From assembly GCA_040954595.2 (NCBI GenBank), contig CM082591.2, forward strand, positions 8,122,001-8,186,000: a stretch of 64,000 nt of DNA, in the 5' to 3' direction. A model generated the notes under the pieces. That model had not been told where the DNA came from, made no database searches, and saw nothing but the letters and a program-made list of their open reading frames with translations. Source of the DNA: Balanoglossus misakiensis (taxonomy: Eukaryota > Hemichordata). The position numbers and the translations under genes were made by a program. This document shows positions 45,061 through 57,805 of this stretch, in pieces. Position 1 is the stretch's first letter; each line of letters starts with the position of its first letter.

Positions 45061-45975
45061 GTTTTTCTGCATCTCAAGAGAAGTGTGCCATTTCTTCTGA
45101 AGGGGTTGTCTTGTCTATAATGTGAAGTATCATATTAGTAGAGCTATATTGGCTGCTTGGTCACTTGCATAAAACCTATTCCTGCTAGGGGTGTTACATG
45201 CCATTACCAAGTAGTTGGCCATTTTGAAAACCTTGGCATGGCTCATATTTACAGAATTGAACGTACTTAGCCACAGCTTGGCAAAATGTTTCAATTCTTA
45301 CTGGTTTTCACCGGTTTGGCTGAGGGTCTTGTATAGGCCCTAGAAGTAACACACACTTGACAAGTTAACAGGTCTGGGTGCCAGGATTCTAGGCCCCCCT
45401 TGGAAATCAAACCAGTTTCAACCGACTTGGCAGGGTTAGGCAGGCTATTTGCAAGCAAAGAGCTTCAGTTACTGTTAGTGTACTATCACTAATCACACTT
45501 TTCTGATATGTTACATAGTTCAACAAATACTGACCACAGTACTTATAAAAGTTAAAACAAGAATTCTATTGTGTTTTCTGCCAAAATTCAGCTAAATTGG
45601 TTGAGAATTGAGAGAGTTGAATGGTTTTGAACATGCTCAAAATACCAGGATTCGAAGATTCCATAGAAGACATTGGAACAGTAAGATTTTGTAGGTGGAA
45701 TAGCGCGCTTTGAATCTTTCGGTATTCCCTTCAATTCTGTCTCAGAATCATGTCAACTTGCCGTAAATGCGGCCAGGGAGGCCAACTATTCTTTCAGTGA
45801 AGCGCATACAGCCCCAGACATCTAAGGGCACACCACAATCAAAGGTATTGAGATCAGCATTCATAGGTCGTGTATCCTGCTTATTCATATTACTGGTTGA
45901 GAATCTGTAAACAACTTTAATATCACTTGCCTTATCTTCTACTTTTGTGAGGAGAAAAATCACTGGATTCTTGTG

Positions 45976-46140
45976 TACAGTCAAACCTGTGGCCACCTCA
46001 ATATAGTGGCCACTTTAATTTGATACAGTCCCTGTGCAATTAAAATGTACATTATTTGACCTGTCTACAAAGGCCACCTGTCTATAAAGGCCAGTTTAGG
46101 AAAGTCCCTTGGCTGGCCACTATAGAGAGGTTTGAGAGTA
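45976..46140. repeat. Family F Tc1/mariner-like MITE
   Basis: TACAGTCAAACCTGTGGCC at the left, with the inverted diverged end agaggtttgagagta at the right and phrases tggccactttaatt and aggccacctgtctataaagg inside. The stretches 45061-45975 and 46141-46770 show no recognised gene. Confidence 0.8.
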
Positions 46141-46772
46141 TTTCAATTCATTTCTCATTGCAGAAAATGTCAAAAACATCCCTCATAATATAAATGTGTA
46201 TTTTGGCAAATAAACATGAAAATGACAGATTTTTTGCATTCCAAACTACCTAACGGTTAAATCTTCGTAAAAATGCTACTTATAATGTTGTGATTATGAT
46301 AATTACATAATTCTTTACTTAAAAGTGTTGAGAGGGAAATTGGTTGTGTTATTGTTTCTCAATTTGATTCTTAATTATTATCATTTCTAGTTTGATATTT
46401 TCTCCAGTATCAGATTTGATCCTGTAGTTTATATCTTGTTGTGGCAGCCCCAAACGTTCAGGTTCATTTGATCGACTGATTGGCGAAGGAAGCTCGGGGA
46501 ATTAGTGAAGCATGTTGTGATTCCTGTTTTAATCTCTCAAGCTTTTATCCTCGGCTCCACTTTGAGCAGCTGCGTTGTCAACGACGACTGGCTCCAGTGT
46601 GACCGGGGCAGATTGTCATCGTGGCTCCACTGTGACTGGGGCAACAGTCGACCATGGAGACACGTTGAACTGATGAGCTGGGATTGTCAGTATCCGCATG
46701 CAGCCAAATAAGACACTGGATCTGAAAATAGAGAAATGCATTTTTCTCTCAAAATGTTCTGATAAAACAGAC

Positions 46773-46903
46773 TACTGTAAAACACTTTATTTTCGCGAGA
46801 TATAAAATGAAATAAGCGAACACGAAAATTAATACTCGCGAAACAGTGGCCTCTCTCGATATTGCGAAAATTTCAACTTGCAAAAATAAAGTGTTTTACA
46901 GTA
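46773..46903. repeat. Family H-like MITE (tactgtaaaacactttattt ends)
   Basis: tactgtaaaacactttattt at the left is exactly inverted at the right (aaataaagtgttttacagta), with cgcgaga/tctcgatattgcg arms inside. Confidence 0.8.
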
Positions 46904-47102
46904 CATTTGTCTCTCAAAATGTTCTGATAAAATTGACTATTTATTGTCTCCTATTTCACATTTAAAAGTTTTGAAGACATTGCTCACTCATGATGAAATT
47001 ATTTGACACATATAAATATTATTTAGTTATAAAGTAAGATAGGTGATATATACGGTACCAACATATCTTTCTTATAAAATAAGACCCCAATTTCTGATAT
47101 TT

Positions 47103-47240
47103 AAGTATGTACGTTCGGAAAAAGTATTGAAAGTATTGTCATATTTTTTAAATATAATTTTTTGGATACCAACATATAAGGGTAATCCAAAAATGAAAAA
47201 AATATAGGGTCACCGTGCTTGTTTTTCAATAAAATGGCAA
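47103..47240 (+). repeat. Family L element fragment
   Basis: Holds taagtatgtacgttcggaaa, gaaagtattgtcatatttt and tatagggtcaccgtgcttg, as at 31163-31360. Confidence 0.6.
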
Positions 47241-47567
47241 TAAAAAAATACCCTTTTCCCAAAAATTCACTAAAATTCATCTTGAAAAGCCTGAGAATAC
47301 ACTAGTATGTTTACCAACAGATTTTAAATCTTTTTCTATCATTTGCTTTAATGGGTGCTGGTTCATCTCATGCATGGGCTAAGCCTTTAATACCTGACTG
47401 CAAACTGTAGTTGTATAAAAAGACAATCTAAATTCTGACTTGATTGAGCACAGTTGTCTCAGAGACAGAAGTACCAGTTGATTGTGTTCAAACTTAACAA
47501 CAGGTATTTGCATTTCCTTTTGTTTGCATCGGAAAAATCTACTTGAGTTGTCATCACTAACTACAAA

Positions 47568-47985
47568 CCCCCGCTTTCCTGAATATTGGGTTAAAGGTAT
47601 ACAGTCACCTCCAATTTACATACGCCCATATATGGCTGAAATGGAGTATTTGAGGGTTCTAAAGAACGTTTTTTTGCGGGTACCACCCACTGAAAATCTG
47701 TGATTGGCTAGATCTCAATTTGCCATGGTAACTATAGCTAATTTTACATAGGTGACCGTATACCTCTAAACAGTGAACCCCAACTTTCCTGAATATAGGG
47801 CCATTGCAAGTCCCCGATTTCCTGAATATCGGGCCATTGCAAGTCCCCGATTTCCTGAATATCGGGCCACTACAAATGCTCGCTTTCCTGTATATCGGGC
47901 CAATCCAGGGCCATTACAAACCCCCACTTTGCTGATTATTGGGCTACTTCTAACCCCCGCTTTCCTGAATATCGGGTCGAACAAT
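47568..47985 (+). repeat. 33-bp minisatellite split by a family B MITE
   Basis: Units like tttcctgaatatcgggccattgcaagtccccga (33 bp) begin at 47785, 47818, 47851 and 47884, then decay to 47985. A further unit end (cccccgctttcctgaatattggg) stands at 47568-47590. Between them lies a B element (47591-47770, ttaaaggtatacagtcacct ... ggtgaccgtatacctctaa). Confidence 0.85.
47591..47770 (-). repeat. Family B MITE inside the minisatellite
   Basis: TTAAAGGTATACAGTCACC to ggtgaccgtatacctctaa. TTAA on the left and CTAA on the right fit a TTAA insertion with one later change. Confidence 0.8.
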
Positions 47986-50829
47986 GGCTTGCAAAACAGG
48001 ATGACAGAATGACTCAATTTACAAATCATAAAAAGTCATTCTGAAAAGGGAGTTGTGCAACAGTAGCTGTAGCCGCAAATGCAGGAAATTCGTCCCTTTG
48101 TCTTCAGCCATTCATGGTGGAATCTGTGCCCCTTTGATTTCCACTTTGCAAGTCACTGTCTGTGCCAGTGTTGACATACTCCCTAGGGCATCCTCTAAGT
48201 GTGTCATCATCATCAACATTGGCGTTTGTCGACCCACTCTTGAAAACTCCCATTATTTTAACTGGGAGAGTGCATGCAAACTAGAACCATTGTCAAATGA
48301 TCTCACATCACATGAATATGGATATTGCTAAAAGCTAGATAATACTGCATTGGAATGCTTTAAGAGGTACGCCTACAGACACATGTGTATACTCAACATG
48401 ACTACTGGAATTTATGTTTTAATTGTTCTCTAAAACAGCTCTGACACCAGAAGTAAACCTTGCACCACCCACCATATTTCTCAAAGTCAACAAATTACAC
48501 TGGCAGTTTTGTAAAACCACTCTAGATAACATTATTGTCACATTGATGTTTCTAATACAACCTGACCGCAACAAGCTCTGAAATTCCATGAGTAGAATTG
48601 CTTTTCAACAAATTGTAGCACTAAACAGATCAAGTGAACTATTGCATCCTGAATTCTAGGAAGATTTTTTGGTGACTTTAACTAAACCTAAACTAATCCT
48701 CTTAGTAGCAGTAATGTTTTTCCAACAAATAGCAAAAGACAAAATACAGGCCGGTGACCTCTGACCTACACAATTGAATTCTATCTGTGGAGTGTATTGT
48801 GTGACACAAGGCTGGTACCAAGGCCTGCTATTAGAGTGGCCACCCAAGGCAGTGTCTTCTATCAATACTCTTTTCTTGAACTGCGAACTCGGCGCTGTAC
48901 AATGCTGTTGAATCAGAAAATCGCACACACACACATGCGCACACGCTTGCACACACACACACACACAGAGGTACACCTGATGCCAACTCGAGTGGCCTAT
49001 TTTTAAAGCTAGTAATTTCTAACCCTACCATTTTCTTTCAGCAGAACCACCCCTATAATAAATCATCGCCCAGCTATTTTCAAACCTTGGTTAAATTCCA
49101 GGGCATGTCTTCAGCTGGATTCTAAATTATCATTTCTCAGCTATTCCCAGAATGTCTTTGTGGTCCAGATCAGTCAGAAAACATCAAAGCATCCAGTGAA
49201 ATTCTCATGAATCACTAAACATTGTCTGTACAGACCGATCAAACAACATAGTATTGGTAGAGGTGTATGCATGTGTCGTTCACAGCCCCAAGAGCTGCCA
49301 AATTTCTTGTTCTTTTTCCCCACACTTAAATACTTTAAATGGAACTTCTCCCTATCCTTTAGAAAAACGCCATCAAGCCATGTGACTTGTATTTGAATCA
49401 GTTTGTCATCTCTTGGTGACACATACCACGATAGCTGCATACTGTTTGTATGGAGACCGATATGGGTTAGGGACCCGTTTAATAACGTACAGTCACAATC
49501 AAGCATCGATAAGGTGTTCTTCATGTACAGTATACCTATCAGTAAGCTTATTTAGATGGACCAATGTAAGTTGGAAAGTAAAATCATGAAAACAATGCAA
49601 TTCTTAGCTGGATATTTTGTAAAACCTTACATTCATTCCATACATTCCAATACTTGTTACTTTGGTCGTAGTCCTAGCTCTGTGTTTTATCGGGTGGTCT
49701 GGTTGAGGCATTGCTGTAAGAGTAGACACACAGCCCTGCCACACAGTGCTATATTTATACTGTAGGAAACTTGTATGGTTTCACCTGGACCTGAGACCTG
49801 TGATTGCCTGTTCTCTCTGGCTGTATACTTCATTTAATAGCAGGTTTTATGTCTTGCAAGTGAGATTAATGAGAAGGGACGTTCTTTGCACATATTTCAA
49901 CATTACCCAAATGCTGGTATTTTACACACACATTGTACCATATATACTGGTACACATACCTATCACAAATGTACCATAGCATATCAAATTCCTTTTTACA
50001 ATAATCTTAGTTGCAGAATCTGATTATACTAGACGTAAGAGTTATTGCACTTAACATTTTATTTTTCCGTGCATATTGGAATACTGTACAAAATTCGTCC
50101 TCTACATTTATTTTTTGCCAAAACAACAACAAAAGTGACATAAGTCTTATACACCTATCAGTGTTTTCAGGAACAGGGTGGAGACTGGACCCAACATTCA
50201 GGGAATTTGACATTTTTTCTTCCAGCTATATCAAGTTTCCTACTTACAAGTGACACTTACAGGGTGTAAAAAACGTGTCAAATACTTAGGGGCTAGGGGA
50301 AATATAGGCTACATCATTTGGAGGATTGCCCCAGGAGTGTACTACACGATTGCCAATACGTATCTCTGCCAAACTTTGGTGTTTTTTTTAGCAATTTCGT
50401 CAAAAATGAGATACCGGTATCCAAGATTCATCCCTTCAGGGTCTAAAAATTAAAATGGGGTCACATTTTTCTGTCGTGTTTCGACATGGTAATAGTTCTG
50501 TGCCTAACCTTGATTTCAACATCCCACGATGCATTTCGTCTTAAATTTTCAGTGGTTTGGTGTTGGGTAAAATATCGTTGTCATTAAGAAGTGGATATGA
50601 ACCAAAAGTGAATTTATTTTATTAATTTTAGGATAAGTAAAATGACTAATGTTGATCTTGGACACACACCTGTCCTTATAAAAAGCATAGTCAACCAGTA
50701 CCACTAGTGAAAAAATGCTGACTCAGCAGTATTCTTCAATATATATATCGACTAAATTCGCGGGCCTTGTATTTGAAAAATAGGCGCGGTAACCCCTAAA
50801 TTTTATTACGGATTTTCATTATACATCTA
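47986..50829. other. Intergenic, no gene recognised
   Basis: A (CA)n stretch lies at about 48923-48966. The stretch 49490-49600 resembles 40585-40700. A family L piece (aatgctgactcagcag, ggccttgtatttgaaaaata, ggtaacccctaaattttat) is at about 50690-50830. No conserved coding exon was seen. Confidence 0.4.
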
Positions 50830-51070
50830 AAACTTCCATCCCATTTGTAGGATATGAGAGTAAGAATCTCGCCAAAATGAATAAATGGTAGAGACTGATT
50901 ATTCATTTCGGCGAGTTTTTCATTCTCGTGTCTACAAACGGGATGGAAGTTGTGTGTGGTTGAACGTTGATTCACTATATATCCACATGTAGAATAACAT
51001 AAATTGTGGCTTGTATCAAACATAATTAAAGGAAAAAAGGGAGCGAGAGAGAGAGACTTTGTCCCTTTAA
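50830..51070. repeat. Family A foldback MITE, copy 10 (left end missing)
   Basis: Begins at aacttccatcccatttgtag beside a family L piece and keeps the right end gagagactttgtccctttaa. Confidence 0.8.
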
Positions 51071-51625
51071 CCACGGTCAGTGACCGTGCTTTAACTGTAG
51101 AGGGGTGGACAATATGAAATTGTTTGTGGGTTTTGAAGATGTTAGAATTCCAAAGGGACACCACTAAAATAGCATCAGTGGGCAAGCCAAGAATAATGAA
51201 AAACATGCCAAGTGCAAACAAAGTGGGTGGGGGGGGGGGAAATGGCAACTATTGCATGGATACCATTACTTTGCCTCTTCAATCCAAATACATGTACTTA
51301 TGGTGGATGATCATTAACAATGTGCTAGCTGGTTGTTCAAAGTAAACAAAATTCCATGGAATTGATTTGTTGTCTGTTGATCCATTTCGCAGGCTTTTAC
51401 AGGTGACCTTGGAATTTGAAAAGGTGACCTTGGAGAGGTCAATGAATAGGAACAGTCGGACACAATAAGTTTTGTCAAGCCATCAGTTCTGGTAGTCACA
51501 TTGCATACCAGATTTCTGTTTGTTTCATGGGTTTGGGAATTTTGTTTTTTAATTTTAAATGCTGGCAAAAAGGAAATTGTAAACAATTATAGGTGATGTG
51601 GAGAGTAAGGTGCCCTACTTTCCCA

Positions 51626-51976
51626 TTAAAGGGACAAAGTCTCTCTCTCGCTGCCCTTATGCCGTTAACTGTGTTTGATACAAGACAGCGTTTATGTTTA
51701 TTTGGATATATACTGAATCAACATTCGACCACATACAACTTCTATCACGTTTGTAGGAAGTGAGAGTAAAAATCTCGCCATTGAATAAATGGTAGAGACT
51801 GATTATTCATTTTGGCGAGTTTTATTTCTTTAGTGTCTACAGGGATGGAAGGTGTGTGTGGTTGGAGGTTGATTCACTTTATCCACCTGTAGAATAACAT
51901 TAACGGTGTCTTGTATCAAACATAATTAATTAATGGCAAAGGGCAGCGAGAGAGAGACGTGACTTTGTCCATTTAA
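51626..51976. repeat. Family A foldback MITE, copy 11
   Basis: TTAAAGGGACAAAGTCTCTC to gactttgtccatttaa with TTAA on both sides. The stretch 51071-51625 shows nothing recognisable. Confidence 0.85.
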
Positions 51977-52276
51977 AACTATTTCACTGCCATTGACAAT
52001 TGTAGTAGAACTAGAAATCTCATATGTAAGAATGGCCCCATGTTGTTTACATGACCTGGTGTACCTGCCATCCATACTCAGTGCTTTCAGAATTGATTGG
52101 CTTTATTTTCTATAATGATCTGGTGCCCTGTTAGGTCTGTGAGGTTTTTCCCTGGCACGCTATCTGGAATTGAAAAAATGTGAACTGGGAAGTCGGTCAC
52201 TGATAAGTGACATGACACAACCGTGGGGTTGCCACAGACAGAATGTTGCCTGCCTATGATATGACAGGATGTAGTA

Positions 52277-52636
52277 TTAAAGGGACATTAGGTTTAACTT
52301 TTCGCTTTTCCAGTATTTTTGTTCTGTGTATCAAATGATATTTCTTGCTCTACCTCAAACAGCATGCTAATATACCCAGTACTCCACTTGTCAACATATC
52401 CTGTATGTGTGTAACGGCCATTGTTACTGTTGACAGATGAATTCTAGACTGGACTTGAATTCAAATTTTGCACAATAGCAATGCTGACGGGTATACACAT
52501 ATATGTAGTGCTGATAAGCTAAATAATTGGCATTTCGTCATGTTTGAGGAATTTGAAAAAGAAACTGCAGTAGATACACACAAAACAAAAATACTGAAAA
52601 CAGAGACAAAAGTTATAGCCAATGGAGCTTTAAAAA
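52277..52636 (-). repeat. Family D TTAA-type MITE, reverse full copy
   Basis: TTAAAGGGACATTAGGTTT to tagccaatggagctttaa, carrying agcatgctaatatacccag and ggccattgttactgttgac in reverse order. The stretch 52637-54184 shows no gene or clear repeat. Confidence 0.8.
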
Positions 52637-54184
52637 TTATGTGCAGCCACCAAAGTCGGAAACGTCCAAGGGTTGTCCTGGTGCATGTATGTTCTGCTGT
52701 TGAGAATTCATCACTTACAAGACAAATGTTATCTGTTCAGATCAGGTTATAGTTCCATCTCATTGAGCAAACATACACAAACATGTTTATAATACTTGCT
52801 GAGAGCTCTTTACTTCGCGAGCCTCATCAAACTCCAAAACTGACAATTCAATAGCACAGCTTGTAAGATGGCCGCATCTACTGGTTGTCAGTGGTGACTA
52901 CCATTTTGCAATTTTTAGTAGTCAGTAACGAGAATTGGTAGTCAGTTGCCATGTGACTACCTGGTATTGCTAACTTTGAGCCCTGCAATGCATGTATGCA
53001 TGAAAAATCTCCATATACATGTATAAAATCCAAGATGGTCACTAGTTGATTGCCTGCCAGTCTCTCTTTTAATTCAGTACGGATACACAATGTGGCAACG
53101 CTAATTTCTTTTCTCTTTAAAATACCGTCTTCCCTCCTCCCCCCTTCAACCAAGTTAAATGGTGAAACGCAGTTAGTAAATAGAGTGATTTACTGTACTT
53201 GTGCAATTTTATTTTCTATTTGAAAGATCTATGACAATTCATTTCCAGTGGGAATGGGACAAAACTGTGAGCTAAACAGCCATCATGGTTACAAAGAACA
53301 CCCAACAATATTTCACAAGGATTACCTGATTCTCTCGGGACCAGAAGATAGCTGCTCTAGGCTATGACATACAGTACATCAATAGAGTGTGAGACACATT
53401 AATTGTGCATGCTTTCTGAGAATGTAAATTTTCGAGTCGTTACCTATTTTCCCGAAGCATTCACTTGGCAGAGGCCATTAAACGGAAAACTGAAACCACA
53501 GTAAAACATTGTGAAAGGGAACAAACCAAAATTGCAAATGAGGGGTGTTTATTTTTGACTCCTATTGTTCAGGCTTAGCATGTGTCTAATGGACATGCAT
53601 GAGCTGTACTGGTGGCCACACATACTGGCCCCAGGGAACTGGGCAGAAAATTTCTTTTGTTTTTTTTTGGAAGTAAGAAAAATTCTGTGTGTCTTCACTA
53701 CTTGTACGACCACTCCTTAAAAGAAACATATAGTACTTCTCATGAGTCGATCTCAGAGAATTTAAGTTAAAAAGAGATTAATAGTAATTTATTGTGTTTT
53801 GGGAAATTTTAAATTGCATAGTGGTGGAGGGCCTGTGGTCAGGGGGACCTCCGCTTAAGAATGAGATAATGAGTTGGCATTGCTTTGTGAATGCATTCAT
53901 CCACTAGAGTTAATTTCTTGCATTGGTTAGTTGAAAGGGTTTAGCTGGATTATAATGCGGTTGAAATTCGTTCCTTGACTGGAGTTTGGCAGTGATTTTA
54001 AAAGCTCCTAAAAACAAATCAAGGCCACTATGTGAATAGTCGCAGCGTTTACTTCTGATAAAACTTGGAAAATTTGGGGAAGAAATGTTTTTCACTTCTG
54101 TTTTGAAATTCGTACGTGTTTGGTTTGAAGCATAGTCTACGTCTGTGGTCGTCCCCTGAAAGTCCCCTGTACATGTAGGTAACT

Positions 54185-54400
54185 ACTGTCAATTGGAATT
54201 TTTTTGCAACAGGAAATTTTTGGCCATATCAACAGAGGTGACTATTTCGCGAAGATTAATTTTCACGTTCTCTTATCTAGAAAAAAAACACATTCTGTTA
54301 TACACATTATCCTTTCACGACTATTTAGTTTCGCATTTTTTTGGCTCTCAGGAAGTTCGCAAAAATTTATTCTTTGCGAAAATTGCCCGTTTTACAGTAT
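54185..54400. repeat. Family H MITE, diverged
   Basis: Keeps ggaaatttttggccatatc, actatttcgcgaagattaat and the end cgaaaattgcccgttttaca. Confidence 0.6.
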
Positions 54401-54654
54401 ATCCCACTTTTGTTCTTTGAGAAGTCGAATGTTTATGTCTTCAGTGGCCTGGTTGTCATGTCATTTCTTCGAAGTTTCTTGCCTTTGTGTCCATAGTTGA
54501 CAAGACAAGGAATGTTGTTGCTGACAACATAAATAAGTGGTTAACAAATGCTGAAGTCAAGTAGAGAAAAACATGTCTAAACCAAACCCTGTGTAGTCTG
54601 GAAACTTGTCTCTACCAAATGCATTTTCTAGTCTTTTCACACACAGCCACATGG

Positions 54655-54895
54655 TAAAGGGACAAAGTCTCTCTCTCGCTACCCTTTTTACATGAATTAT
54701 GTTTGATACAAGACACTGTTTATGTTATTCTACATGTGGATATATAGTGAGTCAACGTTCAACCACACACACCTTCTATCCCACTTGTAGACAAGAGAGT
54801 GAAAAACTCGCCAAAATGAATAATCGGTCTATACCATTTATTCCTTTGACGAAATTTTTACTCTTATATCCTACAAATCCTTCGTGCAATGTATG
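54655..54895. repeat. Family A foldback MITE, copy 12 (right end missing)
   Basis: Starts taaagggacaaagtctctct and stops after the centre at tatcctacaaatcc. It is followed by a piece (aggtgtggcacccgtttatt) shared with 6660-6720, 32500-32525 and 33450-33530. Confidence 0.8.
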
Positions 54896-55261
54896 GCTAA
54901 ATAAATAGGTGTGGCACCCGTTTATTATTCATTGGTATGAGCGTGCAGTTTTCTATTTAATACAATGTACACAGTATAAGGGAAAACAATGTGGTCACTC
55001 ACTAAAATAATAGCAAAAATAAAGTTCAGCTGATTGAACTGAAGTCAAACCCGGGCCCTCGCTATAAACAAGGGAAAAATATTTTTTTATCTCAAGTGTT
55101 ACTAGTCCCCAAGATTCAGTGGAATGTGATGTGGGAATCTTAATCACATACATACATACATACAATTTAAGTAGGACTTGGCCATAGCTGAAATAATTGT
55201 TTTATTTGGTCTTTGCCCATACTTTTGCATTCTGCCATTGTCATTGTCTGACTTTACAGGG

Positions 55262-55590
55262 CGGCGATCGTCCTATGCGCATGTGCCAAAGCAGAGACCC
55301 TGGTTACAAAAATTGTACATGTATACAGTCAGTGCTGTAAGGCAGTGTGCTGTCCTAACAACGGACAAGATGGCGGCGACCATAGTCTGTGTTGAAAATC
55401 GGGTAAAGACAGCAAATTGGGTGAAAAGAAGCCCGGCAAAACTAAAGTCTACTTATATGGTGTGCATGAAATATGGAAGGAAGTGACTGCGGTCCACTAT
55501 TTGAATGAGACAAACACAAAATTTGCTGAACATTTGGATTGGACATTATGTTTGTTCACATGACATTACGCACATGGGCATAAGACGATC
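55262..55590 (+). repeat. Family G MITE
   Basis: gcgatcgtcctatgcgcatg at the left is inverted as cacatgggcataagacgatcg at the right. The body has acaagatggcggcgacc. The stretch 55591-56628 shows no recognised gene. Confidence 0.75.
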
Positions 55591-56628
55591 GTAAAATGCC
55601 AGTGCAAGTCACTGGGTCTTGTGTGTGTGCCCAAAACTGAACAGGAAGATCTCCATAAGGAATAGGCATACATGTAATTTGTCTATGTTAGAATTTTTGA
55701 AGGAGGCAAATTTAACATATTGGCTCTAAAAAGTTTAGAGTTGGTAGTTGTTGAGTATGGTTGGTTGAGTTATCAGAACCCCACTCTAAATTATTTTGGT
55801 CCTACAAATTTACATCATAAAATCGATGGGATATTAAAATGTCTCTCTGCACTGTGTCAGACAACTGTAGACTTGTTCACAAGTTCTTTTAGAGTAGTAT
55901 TTAACGATCAGTTAGTCTAGAAACCAGACTGGTGTGTTTTTATTTTCGCCTTGCTCACTCCACACACACACGAGTCTGAATTCTGGACTAACCATCATTC
56001 AGTAGAATTCTGGACAATGCTGTTAGTACTGGGGAAGATGTTTGTTGTGTAGGACATATACGGACAATGACTTTTCTTGTAGGGAGCCAAATTCTATTCA
56101 TGTTGTCACATTGCAAGCTGACACTAGTGACAGCATTGGCAATTAGACGAAATATATGATTTATGTCCAACTGGCGTAATTATAGGTTAAGCCATGTAGT
56201 GGACCTTGGAAGGTCATGAAACGAAGTATTTGTTTTGTGAGACAGGTCATCCGTGGATGTTGTCGGCTCTTTAGAGGAAAACGGCTCAAAAATGTGAAAT
56301 GTTCCAAATGGTATGGTGTTTACAAAACTATTGAATTAGTTAAGCCAGGTTACTTAGGCATTTGAATGTTGAGGTCGTGTCAAGGTCGTTGACTTGATGG
56401 CCATATGTACATTAGTAGATAGAGCAAATATACTATTCAGTGAGTTGACAAAGTTTCAGAGAGTCGAGTGCTTCCATCCTGCTTTTGAAATATGTAGTTT
56501 GCGAAACATTTTCTAGATTTTAGGTCCCATTTGGTGAATGGATATTTTCCTTTGTGCAGTGCATAAAATTATGACTTTGTAATGAAAACTAGATCTTTTG
56601 TAATTTTGTATTTTTTCTAAGGCCAGCA

Positions 56629-56745
56629 TTAAAGGGACAAAGTCTCTCTCTCTCTGCATGTGGATAAATAGTGAATCATGTTTTTTGGCTCTCGCGTATT
56701 TCACGACAATTAATTGCTCGCGAATATAACCCGTTTTATAGTATT
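56629..56745. repeat. Fragments of family A (copy 13) and family H
   Basis: ttaaagggacaaagtctctc to gtggataaatagtgaatcat is a 50-bp tip of family A. It is directly followed by a family H end (ttttttggctctcgcgtatt, aacccgttttatagtat). The stretch 56746-57805 shows nothing recognisable. Confidence 0.7.
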
Positions 56746-57805
56746 TTCCTATGAATGGCTCAGTCAAAGATGGGACCATGAACCTGGTCATCTTGGTGAC
56801 TCTATCAAAATATGGCCGCCATATTGGTACGCTGTACATCTGTTAATCGGATATATCAGTCAGACATGTCAAGTGATTGTTCAAATACACACCACAGTTT
56901 TACACCTGTTCAAATTTTCAGAGCAGACCTATAAACCCCCTCCCTCCATACCCAGACCAAATTTCTTGCCCAACATATTGTATTTACAAGGGTTATTTTC
57001 AGCTGACCTGGTCGAAACTATTGTAGTTCATGCAGGTACATGTAGAAGAACTATTTGCCCTCAGACTTCTGTGGCCTACTATCTATTGTTTGCATTAACT
57101 GTTGGTTGAATAAACATGAAATAAAAAATGATAGGTACATCTGATAAACCAACACCTTTGTCTGTCTCCAGTCTTTGTTTATTCCCCAAAAGTTGAACCG
57201 CCCATAAAAATATTGCCTACATTTTCTGAAAAGTAATTTGAGGATAGCAAATTTTTGCTTACTTTCTGGAATAGATTTATAAATATGTTCTGAATTTACC
57301 ATGGTAGTTCAAACAATCAAAAAGCAAGATGCCTGGAATGACTTTTGTCACCAATGAATCTGGTAGCTGTTGATAAGAGAGAGCTCAGAAAATCTTGCTC
57401 TTTGTTTTGTTGTTTTTGCCTGTAGATGGTGCTGCAATGAAAATGTAATTCCCCCAAAGTTTTTTACAGCTCATGGGGCTTTAATATTTGCAACTTACTC
57501 ATGGTAAATTAAGAAACAAACCTGTTCTTGCAAGTACTGTTTACTGTCAAAAATGTTGACAATGGACTTGAGTGAAAATTCCAATTTCTCTGCATGTGAT
57601 GCTTTGGAGCTTCAAACTAACATGTTGCAGTGTCTATGCTCTTGCTGTCGTTCGTAATGCTCATAAACTACAAACAGAAATGGAAATTTACGAAAATAAA
57701 TAAATGCCTGATTGTGAATTTATGAACAACTTTTTATATTGAAGCTTGATTTACGGTAGAAAATCTCTCTAATGTCGGCCGATGATCAAATGATCGGGAA
57801 TTATT

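Noticed and set aside
45748-45996. 82-codon minus-strand frame
   Set aside because: No recognisable domain, and its start lies at the edge of a family F MITE. Likely chance.
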